DNA from: Peribacillus butanolivorans
GTDB lineage: Bacteria > Bacillota > Bacilli > Bacillales > DSM-1321
Length of the DNA stretch: 64,000 bases
Direction: 5' to 3'
Assembly: GCF_001273755.1 (NCBI RefSeq)
Contig: NZ_LGYA01000001.1
Span: 235,199-299,198 of the forward strand
Positions 18,396 through 26,999 of this stretch are shown one piece after another. The notes beneath the pieces are model-generated. The model was not told the DNA's origin, ran no database searches, and worked only from the letters and a program-made list of their open reading frames with translations. The translations under genes and the position numbers were made by a program. Every line of letters starts with the position of its first letter. The first letter of the stretch is position 1.

Positions 18396-18813
18396 GGAGA
18401 GCAAGGATTAGATTTCTCACATCTTCGTTATATCCATCAAATGAAGGCATATATTAGGTGCGGACAAAGGAAAGAGAGACAAGGAGAAATCCTAGCCCCT
18501 CCATTCTTTTCTCCAACCTATATATATGACTTTTTTTGTTTATAGAAGAATCACCAATCATGATGCTGCCGGAAATTACCGGTACACAGCAAATAACTGA
18601 CTGAATGCTCAAAATATAATAGTTAGTTAGCCCTAGCTTTTAATTGTAATTAGAGTTTTCCCTTTACACACGAGAAAGAAAACATGTTTTTACTTTATCA
18701 GGCTGCTGTTAGTGATCCACAACTCGGAAAATCTTGTTGATTATTAGAGTGGAAACAATGAAATCATAAGTTGTTTATGGTACTTTTAAATAAATAAAGA
18801 TAGGAGAATTATG
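18396..18813. other. Intergenic region after the sulfur cluster
   Basis: No gene is seen. GGAGAAA (18483-18489) and TTTCTCC (18508-18514) form a possible weak hairpin, and CCGG-AAATTA-CCGG lies near 18570-18583. Neither has a clear T-tract, so the end of the sulfur transcript is not defined. Confidence 0.3.
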
Positions 18814-19374
18814 ATGAAGACTTTGAATGAATGGTTTGAAAAGGGGATTCCTGCTAAAGATTTTGTTGCTTCGATGAAAGTTCATAAAGAAAGCTTACAA
18901 TCGATTTATGATCGGTTTTCTGTTTCGGAGGTAGACCAAGATTTTTTTAATGATTTAAAAGCGAAAGACCTTCGAGTTATTATCATTACTGAAGACTGGT
19001 GCGGAGACGCGATGATGAATATACCTATTCTTTTAAACATTGCAGAAGCCGCAAATATTGAAACTCACATGGTTTTACGTGATCAAAACCTTGAGCTGAT
19101 AGATCAATACTTAACAAATGGAACAGCACGTTCAATTCCTATTTTTATATTTATTGATAAGAATGGTGAAGAAAAAGCGGTTTGGGGGCCTCGTGCACCA
19201 AAGGTACAAGAGTACGTAATGGAGTTGCGATCGGATCTGCCAGCTAAGGATGACGAGCGCTTTGAGGCAGAGCAAAAAGAAGTATTTAAAAAAATAACAG
19301 AGGCTTTTTCTGAAGATAAGCAGCTTTGGAACGAAGTATACTGCAGTATAAAAGAAACCTTAGTTAAGATATAA
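18814..19374 (+). CDS. Thioredoxin family protein with a monothiol-like active site
   Basis: About 186 residues, thioredoxin-like fold of the kind annotated as thioredoxin family protein in Bacillus. The strand VIIITEDWC carries the active site W62-C63-G64-D65-A66: the first Cys is kept and the usual second Cys is Ala. The cis-Pro loop is present (ARSIPIFIFID). An N-terminal helical section (residues 1-50) and a charged C-terminal helix flank the fold. AGGAG precedes two adjacent ATGs (18811, 18814). It has its own unit, closed by a strong terminator. With one active-site Cys it cannot do ordinary dithiol reduction; a role in handling mixed disulfides is possible. Confidence 0.75.
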   Translation: MKTLNEWFEKGIPAKDFVASMKVHKESLQSIYDRFSVSEVDQDFFNDLKAKDLRVIIITEDWCGDAMMNIPILLNIAEAANIETHMVLRDQNLELIDQYLTNGTARSIPIFIFIDKNGEEKAVWGPRAPKVQEYVMELRSDLPAKDDERFEAEQKEVFKKITEAFSEDKQLWNEVYCSIKETLVKI

Positions 19375-19463
19375 AATCTGAATTACCCCCTCGTTTCCCC
19401 GCGGATAGTTAATTACCACACTGAAAGCCTCTCCGATAAGAAGAGAAGCGTGGGTGTAACCCG

Positions 19464-19508
19464 AAAAAACGAGTGTAAAACGTAAGCTGTTTTACACTCG
19501 TTTTTTTA
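19464..19508 (+). terminator. Strong Rho-independent terminator
   Basis: Perfect stem AACGAGTGTAAAAC/GTTTTACACTCGTT with a 7-base loop, followed by TTTTTTT and preceded by AAAAAA, so it can act in both directions. It lies between the thioredoxin-like gene and the convergent HTH gene. Confidence 0.9.
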
Positions 19509-19583
19509 TTTGTAGTGTTTTTTTCTATATGTTAAGGATATGGTTCATGGCGCCTTGTTTTGGGTCAGCCTTTTTTCATTTGT

Positions 19584-20129
19584 TTATGATTCTGGAATAA
19601 TGGTAACGCCAATGGTTCGAATTGGAGAATCCTGTTTAGCACTTTGGTTCGTGGCTTTGTAGTATTTTAACATTAGATCGTTTAATTCATTTTGAAAGTT
19701 AATAAAACTTTCATCATCAAGCTTAAGTTCTATAAGTGAAAAGGTTGAACCATCTTCTGAGCAATCTCGTTCTTCTAATTTAGTAAGGTAATTTTGATAT
19801 TGAGTCATAAGTGATAATTGATAATAAGAATAATAGTTCAACTTTTTCTCATTAGAAGATTTTTTCCACTCTTCTCCACTAAGTCGTGCCTCTTCTTCAT
19901 TTAAAACGTAGTATTTTTCGGAAACTGATCTCACTTTTTTCTCTTTCACAATACGAATAACTCCAGAATCTAACAAAACTTGTATATGTCGATACAATGT
20001 TGCCTGAGGTACATCTTTAATGATTTTTAACATTTCTAGTGGTGTTAATCCATTTTCTTTGTTTCTCATTAAAGCTTGGGAGATCTTTATTCTTACGGGG
20101 TGCATTAAAATTTCAGCTTTATTAATCAT
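19584..20129 (-). CDS. Winged helix-turn-helix transcriptional regulator (ArsR/HTH_20-like)
   Basis: A 181-residue regulator. Residues 5-65 form a winged HTH of the ArsR-like class (MHPVRIKISQALM, then LTPLEMLKIIKDVPQATLYRHIQVLLDSGVI); the rest is helical (residues 80-160) and probably mediates dimerisation or effector binding. TAAGGAGAATAAA precedes the ATG. It is divergent from a three-gene exporter operon, and two large palindromes lie in the shared intergenic DNA, so it most likely represses that operon and itself. No metal-binding Cys cluster is seen, so a metal sensor role is unlikely. Confidence 0.75.
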   Translation of the reverse strand: MINKAEILMHPVRIKISQALMRNKENGLTPLEMLKIIKDVPQATLYRHIQVLLDSGVIRIVKEKKVRSVSEKYYVLNEEEARLSGEEWKKSSNEKKLNYYSYYQLSLMTQYQNYLTKLEERDCSEDGSTFSLIELKLDDESFINFQNELNDLMLKYYKATNQSAKQDSPIRTIGVTIIPES

Positions 20130-20438
20130 TTTATTCTCCTTACATTAGAAATTTGATACTACATAATGATAATCAATTCGATAATCCCAATATTGTTCTT
20201 TTCTTATCATATAGATCACGAATAATAACTTCATTTTGTCATATAGTGTATGGTTAAATCATTTTCATTTAAGTAAGATAATAGTAAAAGAATACATTTA
20301 ATCAAATTAGAAAATTTTTACCGTAATGTATTTTGAAGAAAGTAAGATGCATTTAAAAATTATATGTCTTTTTTTAAAAGATGAAATGTGTTCATACAAT
20401 AGGATTAATAGCTTTTAGCATACATAAATCCCATTATA

Positions 20439-20490
20439 TTTTTATTATTATTTATAATGATAATATTATCATTATAAATAATAATAAAAA
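20439..20490. promoter_or_regulatory. 52-bp perfect palindrome in the regulator/exporter intergenic region
   Basis: Two 26-bp arms match base for base with no spacer; the centre is at 20464/20465 (TGATAAT|ATTATCA). It is purely A/T apart from the two symmetric G/C positions. The core TTATAATGATAAT also occurs in altered form in the second palindrome at 20529-20580. It probably contains an operator for the divergent HTH protein, though the half-site resembles Fur/PerR-type repeats. Confidence 0.7.
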
Positions 20491-20528
20491 CTAAAACAAT
20501 ATTTTTAAAAGAAAAAAATAGGTGTAAT

Positions 20529-20580
20529 ATTCCAATTATAATGTTATCATTATTGATAATGATAGCATTATAATTGGAAT
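20529..20580. promoter_or_regulatory. Second inverted repeat, 24-bp arms, just upstream of the exporter operon
   Basis: Arms 20529-20552 and 20557-20580 pair over 24 bp with a single G-T wobble and a TTGA loop. It ends 24 bases before the first start codon, so in RNA it would form a long hairpin near the ribosome site. TTATAATG and CATTATAA are shared with the 20439 palindrome, which suggests one protein binds both. Confidence 0.65.
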
Positions 20581-20604
20581 TATTAAATGATAGGAGTGGT
20601 AGGT

Positions 20605-20844
20605 ATGCAATTGCATTACGGATGGGACGAATTTAAGAATGTTGATTTCATGTCTTTTCTGCCGATTATTTTACCGGTAATTGCTATTGGATTTATTTTA
20701 GTCCTTATAGCTTTAATTGATTTATACAGACATCGAAAAACGAGGAAAAATATTTTATTGTGGACACTCATTATTATTTTTGTAAACACTCTTGGTCCAA
20801 TACTGTACTTTGTTATTGGTAGAAAGGACAGTGACAGAATATGA
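20605..20844 (+). CDS. YxlE-like membrane protein with PLDc_N domain
   Basis: A 79-residue protein with two membrane helices (about 20-42 and 50-72) and the PLDc_N ending NTLGPILYFVIGRKD, the same module found at the N-terminus of cardiolipin synthases. In B. subtilis YxlE has this form and lies before the ABC genes yxlF and yxlG in the sigY operon; the order here is the same, but sigY and its anti-sigma genes are missing. I start at 20605, 8 bases after AGGAG. The stop overlaps the next start by 4 bases (ATGA). Confidence 0.8.
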   Translation: MQLHYGWDEFKNVDFMSFLPIILPVIAIGFILVLIALIDLYRHRKTRKNILLWTLIIIFVNTLGPILYFVIGRKDSDRI

Positions 20845-21746
20845 AATTAGAAATCAAAAATGTTACTAAAAAATTTAAAGAAAAAACAGCGGTTAATAAT
20901 TTTTCAATGGAACTACAATCAGGGGAATGTGTTGGATTGATAGGGCCTAATGGGGCAGGTAAATCGACACTAATAAAAGTAATTGCAGATATTATAGATC
21001 CAAGCATGGGAGAAGTCTTACTTGGTGGTAAGAAAATTTCTAAAATGAAAAGGGAAATAGGCTACTTACCACAATACCCAAACTTTTTTCAATGGATGAC
21101 TGCCAAAGAAACCCTTACTTTTATGGGACAGCTATCAGGAATAAAGAAGGAAGAATTAACACGGAGTATTCCAGAAATAATGTCGAAAGTAGGGTTAAGT
21201 GGGGAAGAGAATTCAAAGGTAAGAACCTTTTCAGGTGGAATGAAACAGAGACTTGGAATTGCACAAGCATTGTTACATAAACCATCTTTGATTGTAATGG
21301 ATGAACCGGTTTCGGCATTAGATCCAATTGGTCGAAGAGAAGTTCTAAATATAATAGAAGAAATAAAGAAAGAGACGACCATTTTATTATCAACACATAT
21401 ATTAAGTGATGCAGAAGAAATATGTGAGAGATTTGTCATTATAAAGAATGGTGAAAAAATTGAAGATACTACAATGACAGAATTATTAAACAGGAATAGT
21501 GAAAATAAAATTAATGTTGATTTAACAGTTAAAAATCAAGAATGGATTGAAATCGTTAAAAGCTTGAACTTTGTAAAAGGTGTAGAGGTAATAGGAAATA
21601 AATTAAAAATAGAAGTGGAAAATATAGAATTAAACAAGAATTTATTACTGGCGAGTGCTCTGGAACACAATGTTGATCTTGTACGGTTTGAAATAGATAA
21701 CGATACATTGGAAGAGATATTCTTAAAATTGGTGGTGGAAAAATGA
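20841..21746 (+). CDS. ABC transporter ATP-binding protein, YxlF-like
   Basis: A 301-residue drug/antibiotic-export-type ATPase: Walker A GPNGAGKST (35-43), Q-loop YLPQYPN, signature FSGGMKQR, Walker B LIVMDEPVSALDP, switch STHILSD. A C-terminal extension of about 80 residues is typical of the CcmA/YxlF group. It is coupled by 4-base overlaps to both neighbours. With the 21743 permease it should form an exporter or a membrane-stress transporter. The substrate is unknown. Confidence 0.88.
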   Translation: MKLEIKNVTKKFKEKTAVNNFSMELQSGECVGLIGPNGAGKSTLIKVIADIIDPSMGEVLLGGKKISKMKREIGYLPQYPNFFQWMTAKETLTFMGQLSGIKKEELTRSIPEIMSKVGLSGEENSKVRTFSGGMKQRLGIAQALLHKPSLIVMDEPVSALDPIGRREVLNIIEEIKKETTILLSTHILSDAEEICERFVIIKNGEKIEDTTMTELLNRNSENKINVDLTVKNQEWIEIVKSLNFVKGVEVIGNKLKIEVENIELNKNLLLASALEHNVDLVRFEIDNDTLEEIFLKLVVEK

Positions 21747-22531
21747 ATAATTTTACCGTTTTAGCGAAAAAGGAATTTGTGCAGATGGTACGTGAATTCA
21801 AAGTTATTTGGCTGCCTCTTGTATTTATATTTTTAGGATTAACTCAACCAGTTGTTAGTTATTACTTACCTTCAATATTAAAGGCACTAGGTGGAGGCCA
21901 AGGGATCACTATTGATCCAAGTATGGCTGCTCAAAAAGGCGGCGAAGTACTTGCTAGTACATTAGGGTCTCAATTTGATCAATTAGGGGTCATGATTATT
22001 ATCGTTTCCATGATGGGGGTCGTACAGTCTGACAAAGCAAATGGTATGTTAGCCTTTATTCTTACAAGACCTGTTACGGTTGGTTCTTATATAAGTGGAA
22101 AAGTTATTTCCAATTATTTGTTTGTTGCTTGCAGTGTAGTGCTAGGATACTTGGTCTCATATCTATATGTTATTTTATTGTTTACGAGAGTTGATTTTGT
22201 GGACTTATTAGTAGCTTTGTTGTTCTATCTGATGTGGATTCTATTTATAGTTTCATTCACGACAATGATCAGTACTATTTTTAATAGTCAGGGTATTATT
22301 GCATTAATATCAATAGTATTTTTACTGGGCTGTAGAATCGTAGTGGGTTTAAGTCCTGTTTTAGACAATGTAAACCCGGCAAGTATGAGTAAACATGCTA
22401 TGGAAGTACTTATTTTAGGAACAGTCAATACAGATGTAATCTGGAGTGTAATATCGACAATTGTATTGTCAGCACTAACAATCTTAGTAACAAACATATG
22501 GATTTCTAAAAAGAAATTTAATAATGAATAA
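21743..22531 (+). CDS. ABC-2 type permease, YxlG-like
   Basis: A 262-residue ABC-2 family permease with about six membrane helices. It starts with a cytoplasmic segment (VLAKKEFVQMVREFK) characteristic of the class, and has the internal DKANGMLAFILTRPVTVGSYISGKV that follows the second helix. It partners the ATPase at 20841. A truncated relic of another ABC ATPase gene lies 40 bases downstream, so the operon was probably once longer. Confidence 0.85.
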   Translation: MNNFTVLAKKEFVQMVREFKVIWLPLVFIFLGLTQPVVSYYLPSILKALGGGQGITIDPSMAAQKGGEVLASTLGSQFDQLGVMIIIVSMMGVVQSDKANGMLAFILTRPVTVGSYISGKVISNYLFVACSVVLGYLVSYLYVILLFTRVDFVDLLVALLFYLMWILFIVSFTTMISTIFNSQGIIALISIVFLLGCRIVVGLSPVLDNVNPASMSKHAMEVLILGTVNTDVIWSVISTIVLSALTILVTNIWISKKKFNNE

Positions 22532-22571
22532 GTAGAAGGCAGAAATGTGTTTATCATGAAGTGATGGGGGG

Positions 22572-22724
22572 ATGATAACATTGTTAAGCATCACAGATTT
22601 AGAAAAAAGTTACTCAACCAAGAAAATTTTAAACGGTGTAAATTTAAAAATAAAAAAAGGGGAAATTTTATCGAACCACAACCTTAGAATAATAGATGAA
22701 ATCTATATTTTAAAGTTGTGGTGA
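22572..22724 (+). pseudogene. Truncated ABC ATPase gene remnant
   Basis: The reading frame gives ITDLEKSYSTKKILNGVN, then LKIKKGEIL: the standard first 30 residues of an ABC ATPase up to the strand before Walker A. It then runs into unrelated sequence (SNHNLRII) and a stop. Walker A and everything after it are gone. GGGGGG supplies a ribosome site for ATG 22572 or TTG 22581. The break at about 22670 is followed by CCACAAC/GTTGTGG arms (22676-22682 and 22715-22721), which may mark a deletion or excised element. Confidence 0.75.
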
Positions 22725-23039
22725 TTTCAGACACTCTTGGGTCCTTTTTTATTATGCCATCGGTTTCAGAGACAAGGTTTTGAAGTAAAGTGACACCCGT
22801 TCTATCTGCTTAGGATCTGAGGCCTACTATCCTTTAATTGGTTTGATGGAATAACAATCTACCATATTGATCGCTTTGATTATTTGCGTTAATTGCAAGG
22901 GAAAGACTGAAATTTTAACGAAAAGATTAATTCGGAAAAGAAGTGACGACTTATTAAAATTTTCAGGGTTTATTATAAATCAAAAAGATTTTAATGGATG
23001 AATCGTTTCGTGAATACCGTTCATCCACTGGTCTCATAT
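22725..23039. other. Intergenic region downstream of the truncated ABC gene
   Basis: No gene or clear regulatory element is seen. It separates the exporter operon from the convergent IclR gene and begins at the breakpoint of the ABC gene relic. Confidence 0.4.
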
Positions 23040-23780
23040 TCATGGTCCTCTATACCCCAATTTTGAAGAAACTCGATTGCCGGTTTCAATCACATTTTTA
23101 ATGAGAAAATCAAGTCTGTCTTCTGTCAAGTTAAAGCTGACAAAACCAATACTCACTGCCCCATGCACTTCTCCAAAATGGTTTAAGACTGGAACAGCTA
23201 CAGAAGATGTTCCTTCTGTTCTTTCACTGTGACTGATTCCATGTCCCTTCATTTTAGTTTCTTTCAATATATCCCAAAAAGCTGCTCTTTCTTGAACTGG
23301 CAAAAGAGCATCTACGATTTTTTTCGCTTGATTATATGGCATATAGGCGAGCATTACCTTATTAGCAGCTCCAATATGCATAGGGACTCGTGAGCCAAGC
23401 TGGTCATAAACACGGATTTGGCTTTTTTCACTGTCGATTCGTTCGATAATGAGTGACTCAATTCCTACTGGCTGGCTGAGATAGACGCTTTCCTCCACTT
23501 TGTTCATAAGCCTTTCTAGTTCAGGCCTTATTTGACTGATGTAATCCATTTTGTCATACATACGCAAACCATATTCGAGCCAAATATTTCCTAAACCATA
23601 TTGTTTGGATTGTTCGTCTTGTTGAATTAGGCCATGCTTGGACATTGCTTTTAACAAACGGTGCATGGAACTAACCGGAAGTTCACATTCTTGAGATAGT
23701 TCCGTAATAGACAGCCAGTTTTCCGATGAATCGGAAACTAGCACCTTAATAACGTTCATGGCCCGGTCAATTGATTGCAT
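23040..23780 (-). CDS. IclR-family transcriptional regulator
   Basis: A 246-residue IclR-type regulator. The N-terminal HTH (residues 1-65) reads SIDRAMNVIKVL, then LSITELSQECELPVSSMHRLLKAMSKHGLI, and the C-terminal ligand domain includes HIGAANKVMLAYMP and ISHSERTEGTSSVAVPVL, both typical. It is divergent from the arginine/methylarginine genes, and an IclR-like operator lies between the two starts (23888-23902). The inferred role is to control the 23.9-29.4 kb genes in response to a substrate such as an arginine derivative. Confidence 0.87.
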   Translation of the reverse strand: MQSIDRAMNVIKVLVSDSSENWLSITELSQECELPVSSMHRLLKAMSKHGLIQQDEQSKQYGLGNIWLEYGLRMYDKMDYISQIRPELERLMNKVEESVYLSQPVGIESLIIERIDSEKSQIRVYDQLGSRVPMHIGAANKVMLAYMPYNQAKKIVDALLPVQERAAFWDILKETKMKGHGISHSERTEGTSSVAVPVLNHFGEVHGAVSIGFVSFNLTEDRLDFLIKNVIETGNRVSSKLGYRGP

Positions 23781-23887
23781 AAACTTACCACCTATCTTTC
23801 ATTACGAGTTACAAAAAAACTGAAGATTTAAAACATATTGACATTATACCATATTTAATTTTATAATTTAAGAAAATTTCCTATTGC

Positions 23888-23902
23888 CGGAAACGTTTTC
23901 CG
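23888..23902. promoter_or_regulatory. Probable IclR-type operator
   Basis: CGGAAACGTTTTCCG has perfect 6-bp arms (CGGAAA/TTTCCG) around 3 bases and resembles the IclR-family pattern GGAAA-N-TTTCC. A third half-site CGGAAA follows at 23908. It sits between the divergent IclR gene and the first catabolic gene, just before the latter's ribosome site, so binding would block its expression. Confidence 0.65.
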
Positions 23903-23927
23903 ATATGCGGAAAAAGGAGGGAAGGTA

Positions 23928-24812
23928 ATGACATATTGTTCGTCTATGTACCAACCATTAGAACGTGTCATTGTAAAACATCCGAACGACGCTTTTATTA
24001 GTCAAGAACATATAAGCCAAGAATGGCGGAATTTCAACTATGTAGAAGAGCCAGATTTCAAAGAAGCCCTAACAGAGTATGGTGACTTTATTTCTATTTT
24101 GGAGAAATATGTTCCAAACATCGATTATTTGCCCGCATCTTCGGAAGTCGGAATGGACTCCTTATATGCCCATGATCCTGTAAAATTCACAAGTGAAGGA
24201 GCCATTATTTTAAAGTCTGGGAAAGAATTGAGACAGCCTGAAGCAAATGTATACAAGGAGTTTTGTAAGGAGAAGGACATACCGATTATTGGTGTTTTAA
24301 CTGGTGATGCTGTCGCAGATGGCGGTGATATCGTTTGGCTTGATGATCGGACACTTGTTGTCGGACATGGTTATCGTACAAACGCTGAAGCTATTCGTCA
24401 ATTAAAAGAAATGACCGCTCATCTTGTCGATGAATTCATCGTAGTCCAGCTTACACATGATCAAGGCGAGGCAGAGTGCCTCCATCTTATGTCCTTTATC
24501 AGCATGGTAGACCATGATTTAGCAGTAGTCCATTCTCGTCTTATGCCAGTATTTTTCAGAAAACTGCTTATTGATCGCGGTATTCAGCTTATTGAAGTGC
24601 CGGATGATGAGTACATGAACTTAGGCTGCAATGTGCTTGCATTAGCTCCGCGTGTTTGTGTAATGTCTTCTGGTAACGCTTACACAAAACAACAGCTTCT
24701 TGATGCTGGAGCCACAGTATATGAATACAAGGGAACTGAAATCAGTTATAAAGGCACTGGCGGACCGACTTGTTTAACCTGTCCAGTTGTACGTACGAAT
24801 ATCAAATATTGA
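23928..24812 (+). CDS. Amidinotransferase-fold hydrolase (arginine deiminase/DDAH-related)
   Basis: A 294-residue member of the guanidino-modifying enzyme superfamily. The nucleophile motif GGPTCLTCP gives catalytic Cys282; His186 (CLHLMS) and Asp134 (DGGDIVW) complete the active site, and AHDP (82-84) matches the substrate-binding acid. It should hydrolyse a guanidino compound such as arginine or a methylated arginine to citrulline or a related ureido product. It differs from the ddaH at 27155 in length and motif spacing, so the substrate probably differs. AAAGGAGG lies before the ATG; it is the first gene after the IclR operator. Confidence 0.82.
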   Translation: MTYCSSMYQPLERVIVKHPNDAFISQEHISQEWRNFNYVEEPDFKEALTEYGDFISILEKYVPNIDYLPASSEVGMDSLYAHDPVKFTSEGAIILKSGKELRQPEANVYKEFCKEKDIPIIGVLTGDAVADGGDIVWLDDRTLVVGHGYRTNAEAIRQLKEMTAHLVDEFIVVQLTHDQGEAECLHLMSFISMVDHDLAVVHSRLMPVFFRKLLIDRGIQLIEVPDDEYMNLGCNVLALAPRVCVMSSGNAYTKQQLLDAGATVYEYKGTEISYKGTGGPTCLTCPVVRTNIKY

Positions 24813-24830
24813 GGGGGAAATTAAGTATTA

Positions 24831-25321
24831 ACATGTAATTGTAAAAACACTGGGAGAAAGTTATGTAAATGGTTTAACAACCTCCGACTTAGGCAAGCCA
24901 GATTATGAAAGATTATTAGAGAAGCATGAAATGCTTATGTGGAAGCATTAATAAAATGCGGGGTTTCAGTTACACACTTGCCAGCAAGCGAGGAATTTCC
25001 AGATTCAACATTCGTTGAAGATACCGCTGTCTGAAAACAGGAATCGCCTACCTTGGGAAAAACTTGATTGTAGCTGCAGGTGAATTTATCAATCATCATA
25101 ATTTTTCACAATACAAGAAAATAACGGTTTCAACTCAAGACGAATACTCAGCAAACTGTATCCTTGTAAATGATTATGTGATAATTCCAAAGGGATATGA
25201 AGAGACGAAACATAAAATGAATGAAGTTGGTTTTAAAACGAATGAACTGGAAATGTCTGAGTTCCAAAAGCAGGACAGTGGATTGAGAACTACGCTTTTA
25301 AAAAACAGAAAATTTAGATAA
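24831..25321 (+). pseudogene. Decayed ddaH copy with internal deletion and frameshifts
   Basis: Translation in pieces gives HVIVKTLGESYVNGLTTSDL, then (after a frameshift) AYVEALIKCGVSVTHLP, FPDSTFVEDTAV and a stop, then KTGIAYLGKNLIVAAGEF to the end. This tracks the intact ddaH at 27155 but lacks about 92 central residues, roughly 70-162, including the catalytic His. The nucleophile Cys region reads DSGLRTTLL instead of DGGLSCLSLRF, and the start codon is lost. It is therefore inactive. Its position between the 23928 gene and rocB indicates an ancestral tandem pair of ddaH genes. Confidence 0.9.
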
Positions 25322-25379
25322 AAGAAGGTTGGTTTTTCCTACGTTCTTACATTTATTAAAAATCGGAAGGGGGATTTCA

Positions 25380-26999
25380 ATGAGTCGATTACTATGGGGT
25401 ACACCTGAAACTCTTCGTGCTTTATTATGTGAACTTGTTAGCTGGGAAAGTCTTACTCTTACTGAAGGGGAATGCATGTTTCCTTATAAAGTTCAAGAGA
25501 AATTAAGCAAGCTTGATTATTTTAAAAGGAATCCAGAGCACTTATCACTTCACGAAGTTGATCTAGGGAGAAATTTTGTCAATGCCTTTTACAAACATTC
25601 TGAAGCAAAGGATACAGTCGTATTAATTAGCCATTTTGATACGGTTCAGACTGAAGAATACGGCGATCTTGAGACTCTTGCTTTTCAACCAGAGGAGCTT
25701 ACAAAAAAACTTCATGAACGAAAAGATAATTTACCGGAAGAAGCGCGCATTGATCTTGAATCGGGAAAGTACTTGTTTGGAAGAGGAACGATGGATATGA
25801 AAATGGGACTTGCCCTTCATATGGCTCTCATCGAAAAAGCAAGTATCGAACAATGGTCTATCAATCTTCTGCTACTAACCGTCCCAGATGAGGAAGTGAA
25901 TTCAGCGGGAATGAGAGCTGCAGTTAAAGAACTTGTGACTTTGCGTGATAAATATGACCTTTCTTATAAAATGTTTTTTAACAGTGAACCATCTTTTTCA
26001 CAGAAACCGGGAGATGATAGACATTATATCTATTCTGGAACGTTGGGAAAAATCATGCCGGCTGCTCTTTTTTATGGAAAAGAAACTCACGTTGGTGAGC
26101 CTTTAAAGGGAATTACAGCTAACTATATTGCCTCGTTCCTTACTCAACTCATGGAGTGGAGCACTCTGTTTCAGGAAAGTGATCTCGGAGAGGATACACC
26201 TTTACCCGTTTCGCTTCAGCAAAAAGATTTGAAATTACAATATTCAACACAGACTCCTTATCGTGCAGCCGCCCTTTATAATGTTTTCATTATGAAAAGA
26301 AGCGCTGCTGAAATTATGGATATATTCGAGCAGGTTGCACAGGAAGCAGCGATAATGTGCAATGAATCATATAAAGCTGTTTGCCGGCGTGAACAGATTG
26401 AAGGTGTAGGCGAAGTAAAAGTATTGCGCTACGAAAAGTTACTTTCTTATGCCGAGGGGAAATTTGGTGCAAATTTTGTTGAGGAAATAAAGAGTGAAGT
26501 CCAAGGAAACATGGATTGGGATGAGCGGGAAAAATCACTGCGAATCGCAGATAAACTGATGATTCAATGTCAGGAGCTTGCGCCGGCTATTGTATTGCTG
26601 TTTGCGCCGCCCTATTATCCAGCTGTTAATACGTCCAATGACCCGTTTATCATCGATTCTGTGCAATTAATAAAGGAAACTGCAGCCAGGTTTAATAAAG
26701 AAGTCAGCCAAATTCATTATTTTAATGGTCTTTGCGATTTAAGCTATGTTCAATATAGTGATGAGGCTGATGGCTGGACGGCTTTTGAAAAGAATACGCC
26801 AGTCTGGGGCGATACTTATAGCATTCCTTTCGCTGATATGCTTCAACTTCAAGCACCCGTGCTCAATGTAGGGCCGTTCGGCAAAGATGCACATCAGCGT
26901 ACAGAGCGCCTTCACATCGATAGTGCCTTTGTCCATACTCCTGCTATGATAGAGAGTTTGATAAAGAGTATGTTTAAGAGTTTGGTAGAGAGTCGATAG
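25380..26999 (+). CDS. rocB: RocB-like M20 family peptidase
   Basis: About 539 residues, close in size to B. subtilis RocB (566), an M20-family metallohydrolase linked to arginine use whose reaction has not been settled. The metal motifs are seen as ISHFDTVQ, FGRGTMDMKMGLALHM and VPDEEVNSAGM. The start is the ATG at 25380 after GGAAGGGGG; a longer frame back to 25329 lacks a site. It lies inside the methylarginine cluster between the decayed and intact ddaH genes. It may deacylate or hydrolyse an arginine-containing compound to feed the guanidino hydrolases (inference). Confidence 0.85.
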   Translation: MSRLLWGTPETLRALLCELVSWESLTLTEGECMFPYKVQEKLSKLDYFKRNPEHLSLHEVDLGRNFVNAFYKHSEAKDTVVLISHFDTVQTEEYGDLETLAFQPEELTKKLHERKDNLPEEARIDLESGKYLFGRGTMDMKMGLALHMALIEKASIEQWSINLLLLTVPDEEVNSAGMRAAVKELVTLRDKYDLSYKMFFNSEPSFSQKPGDDRHYIYSGTLGKIMPAALFYGKETHVGEPLKGITANYIASFLTQLMEWSTLFQESDLGEDTPLPVSLQQKDLKLQYSTQTPYRAAALYNVFIMKRSAAEIMDIFEQVAQEAAIMCNESYKAVCRREQIEGVGEVKVLRYEKLLSYAEGKFGANFVEEIKSEVQGNMDWDEREKSLRIADKLMIQCQELAPAIVLLFAPPYYPAVNTSNDPFIIDSVQLIKETAARFNKEVSQIHYFNGLCDLSYVQYSDEADGWTAFEKNTPVWGDTYSIPFADMLQLQAPVLNVGPFGKDAHQRTERLHIDSAFVHTPAMIESLIKSMFKSLVESR

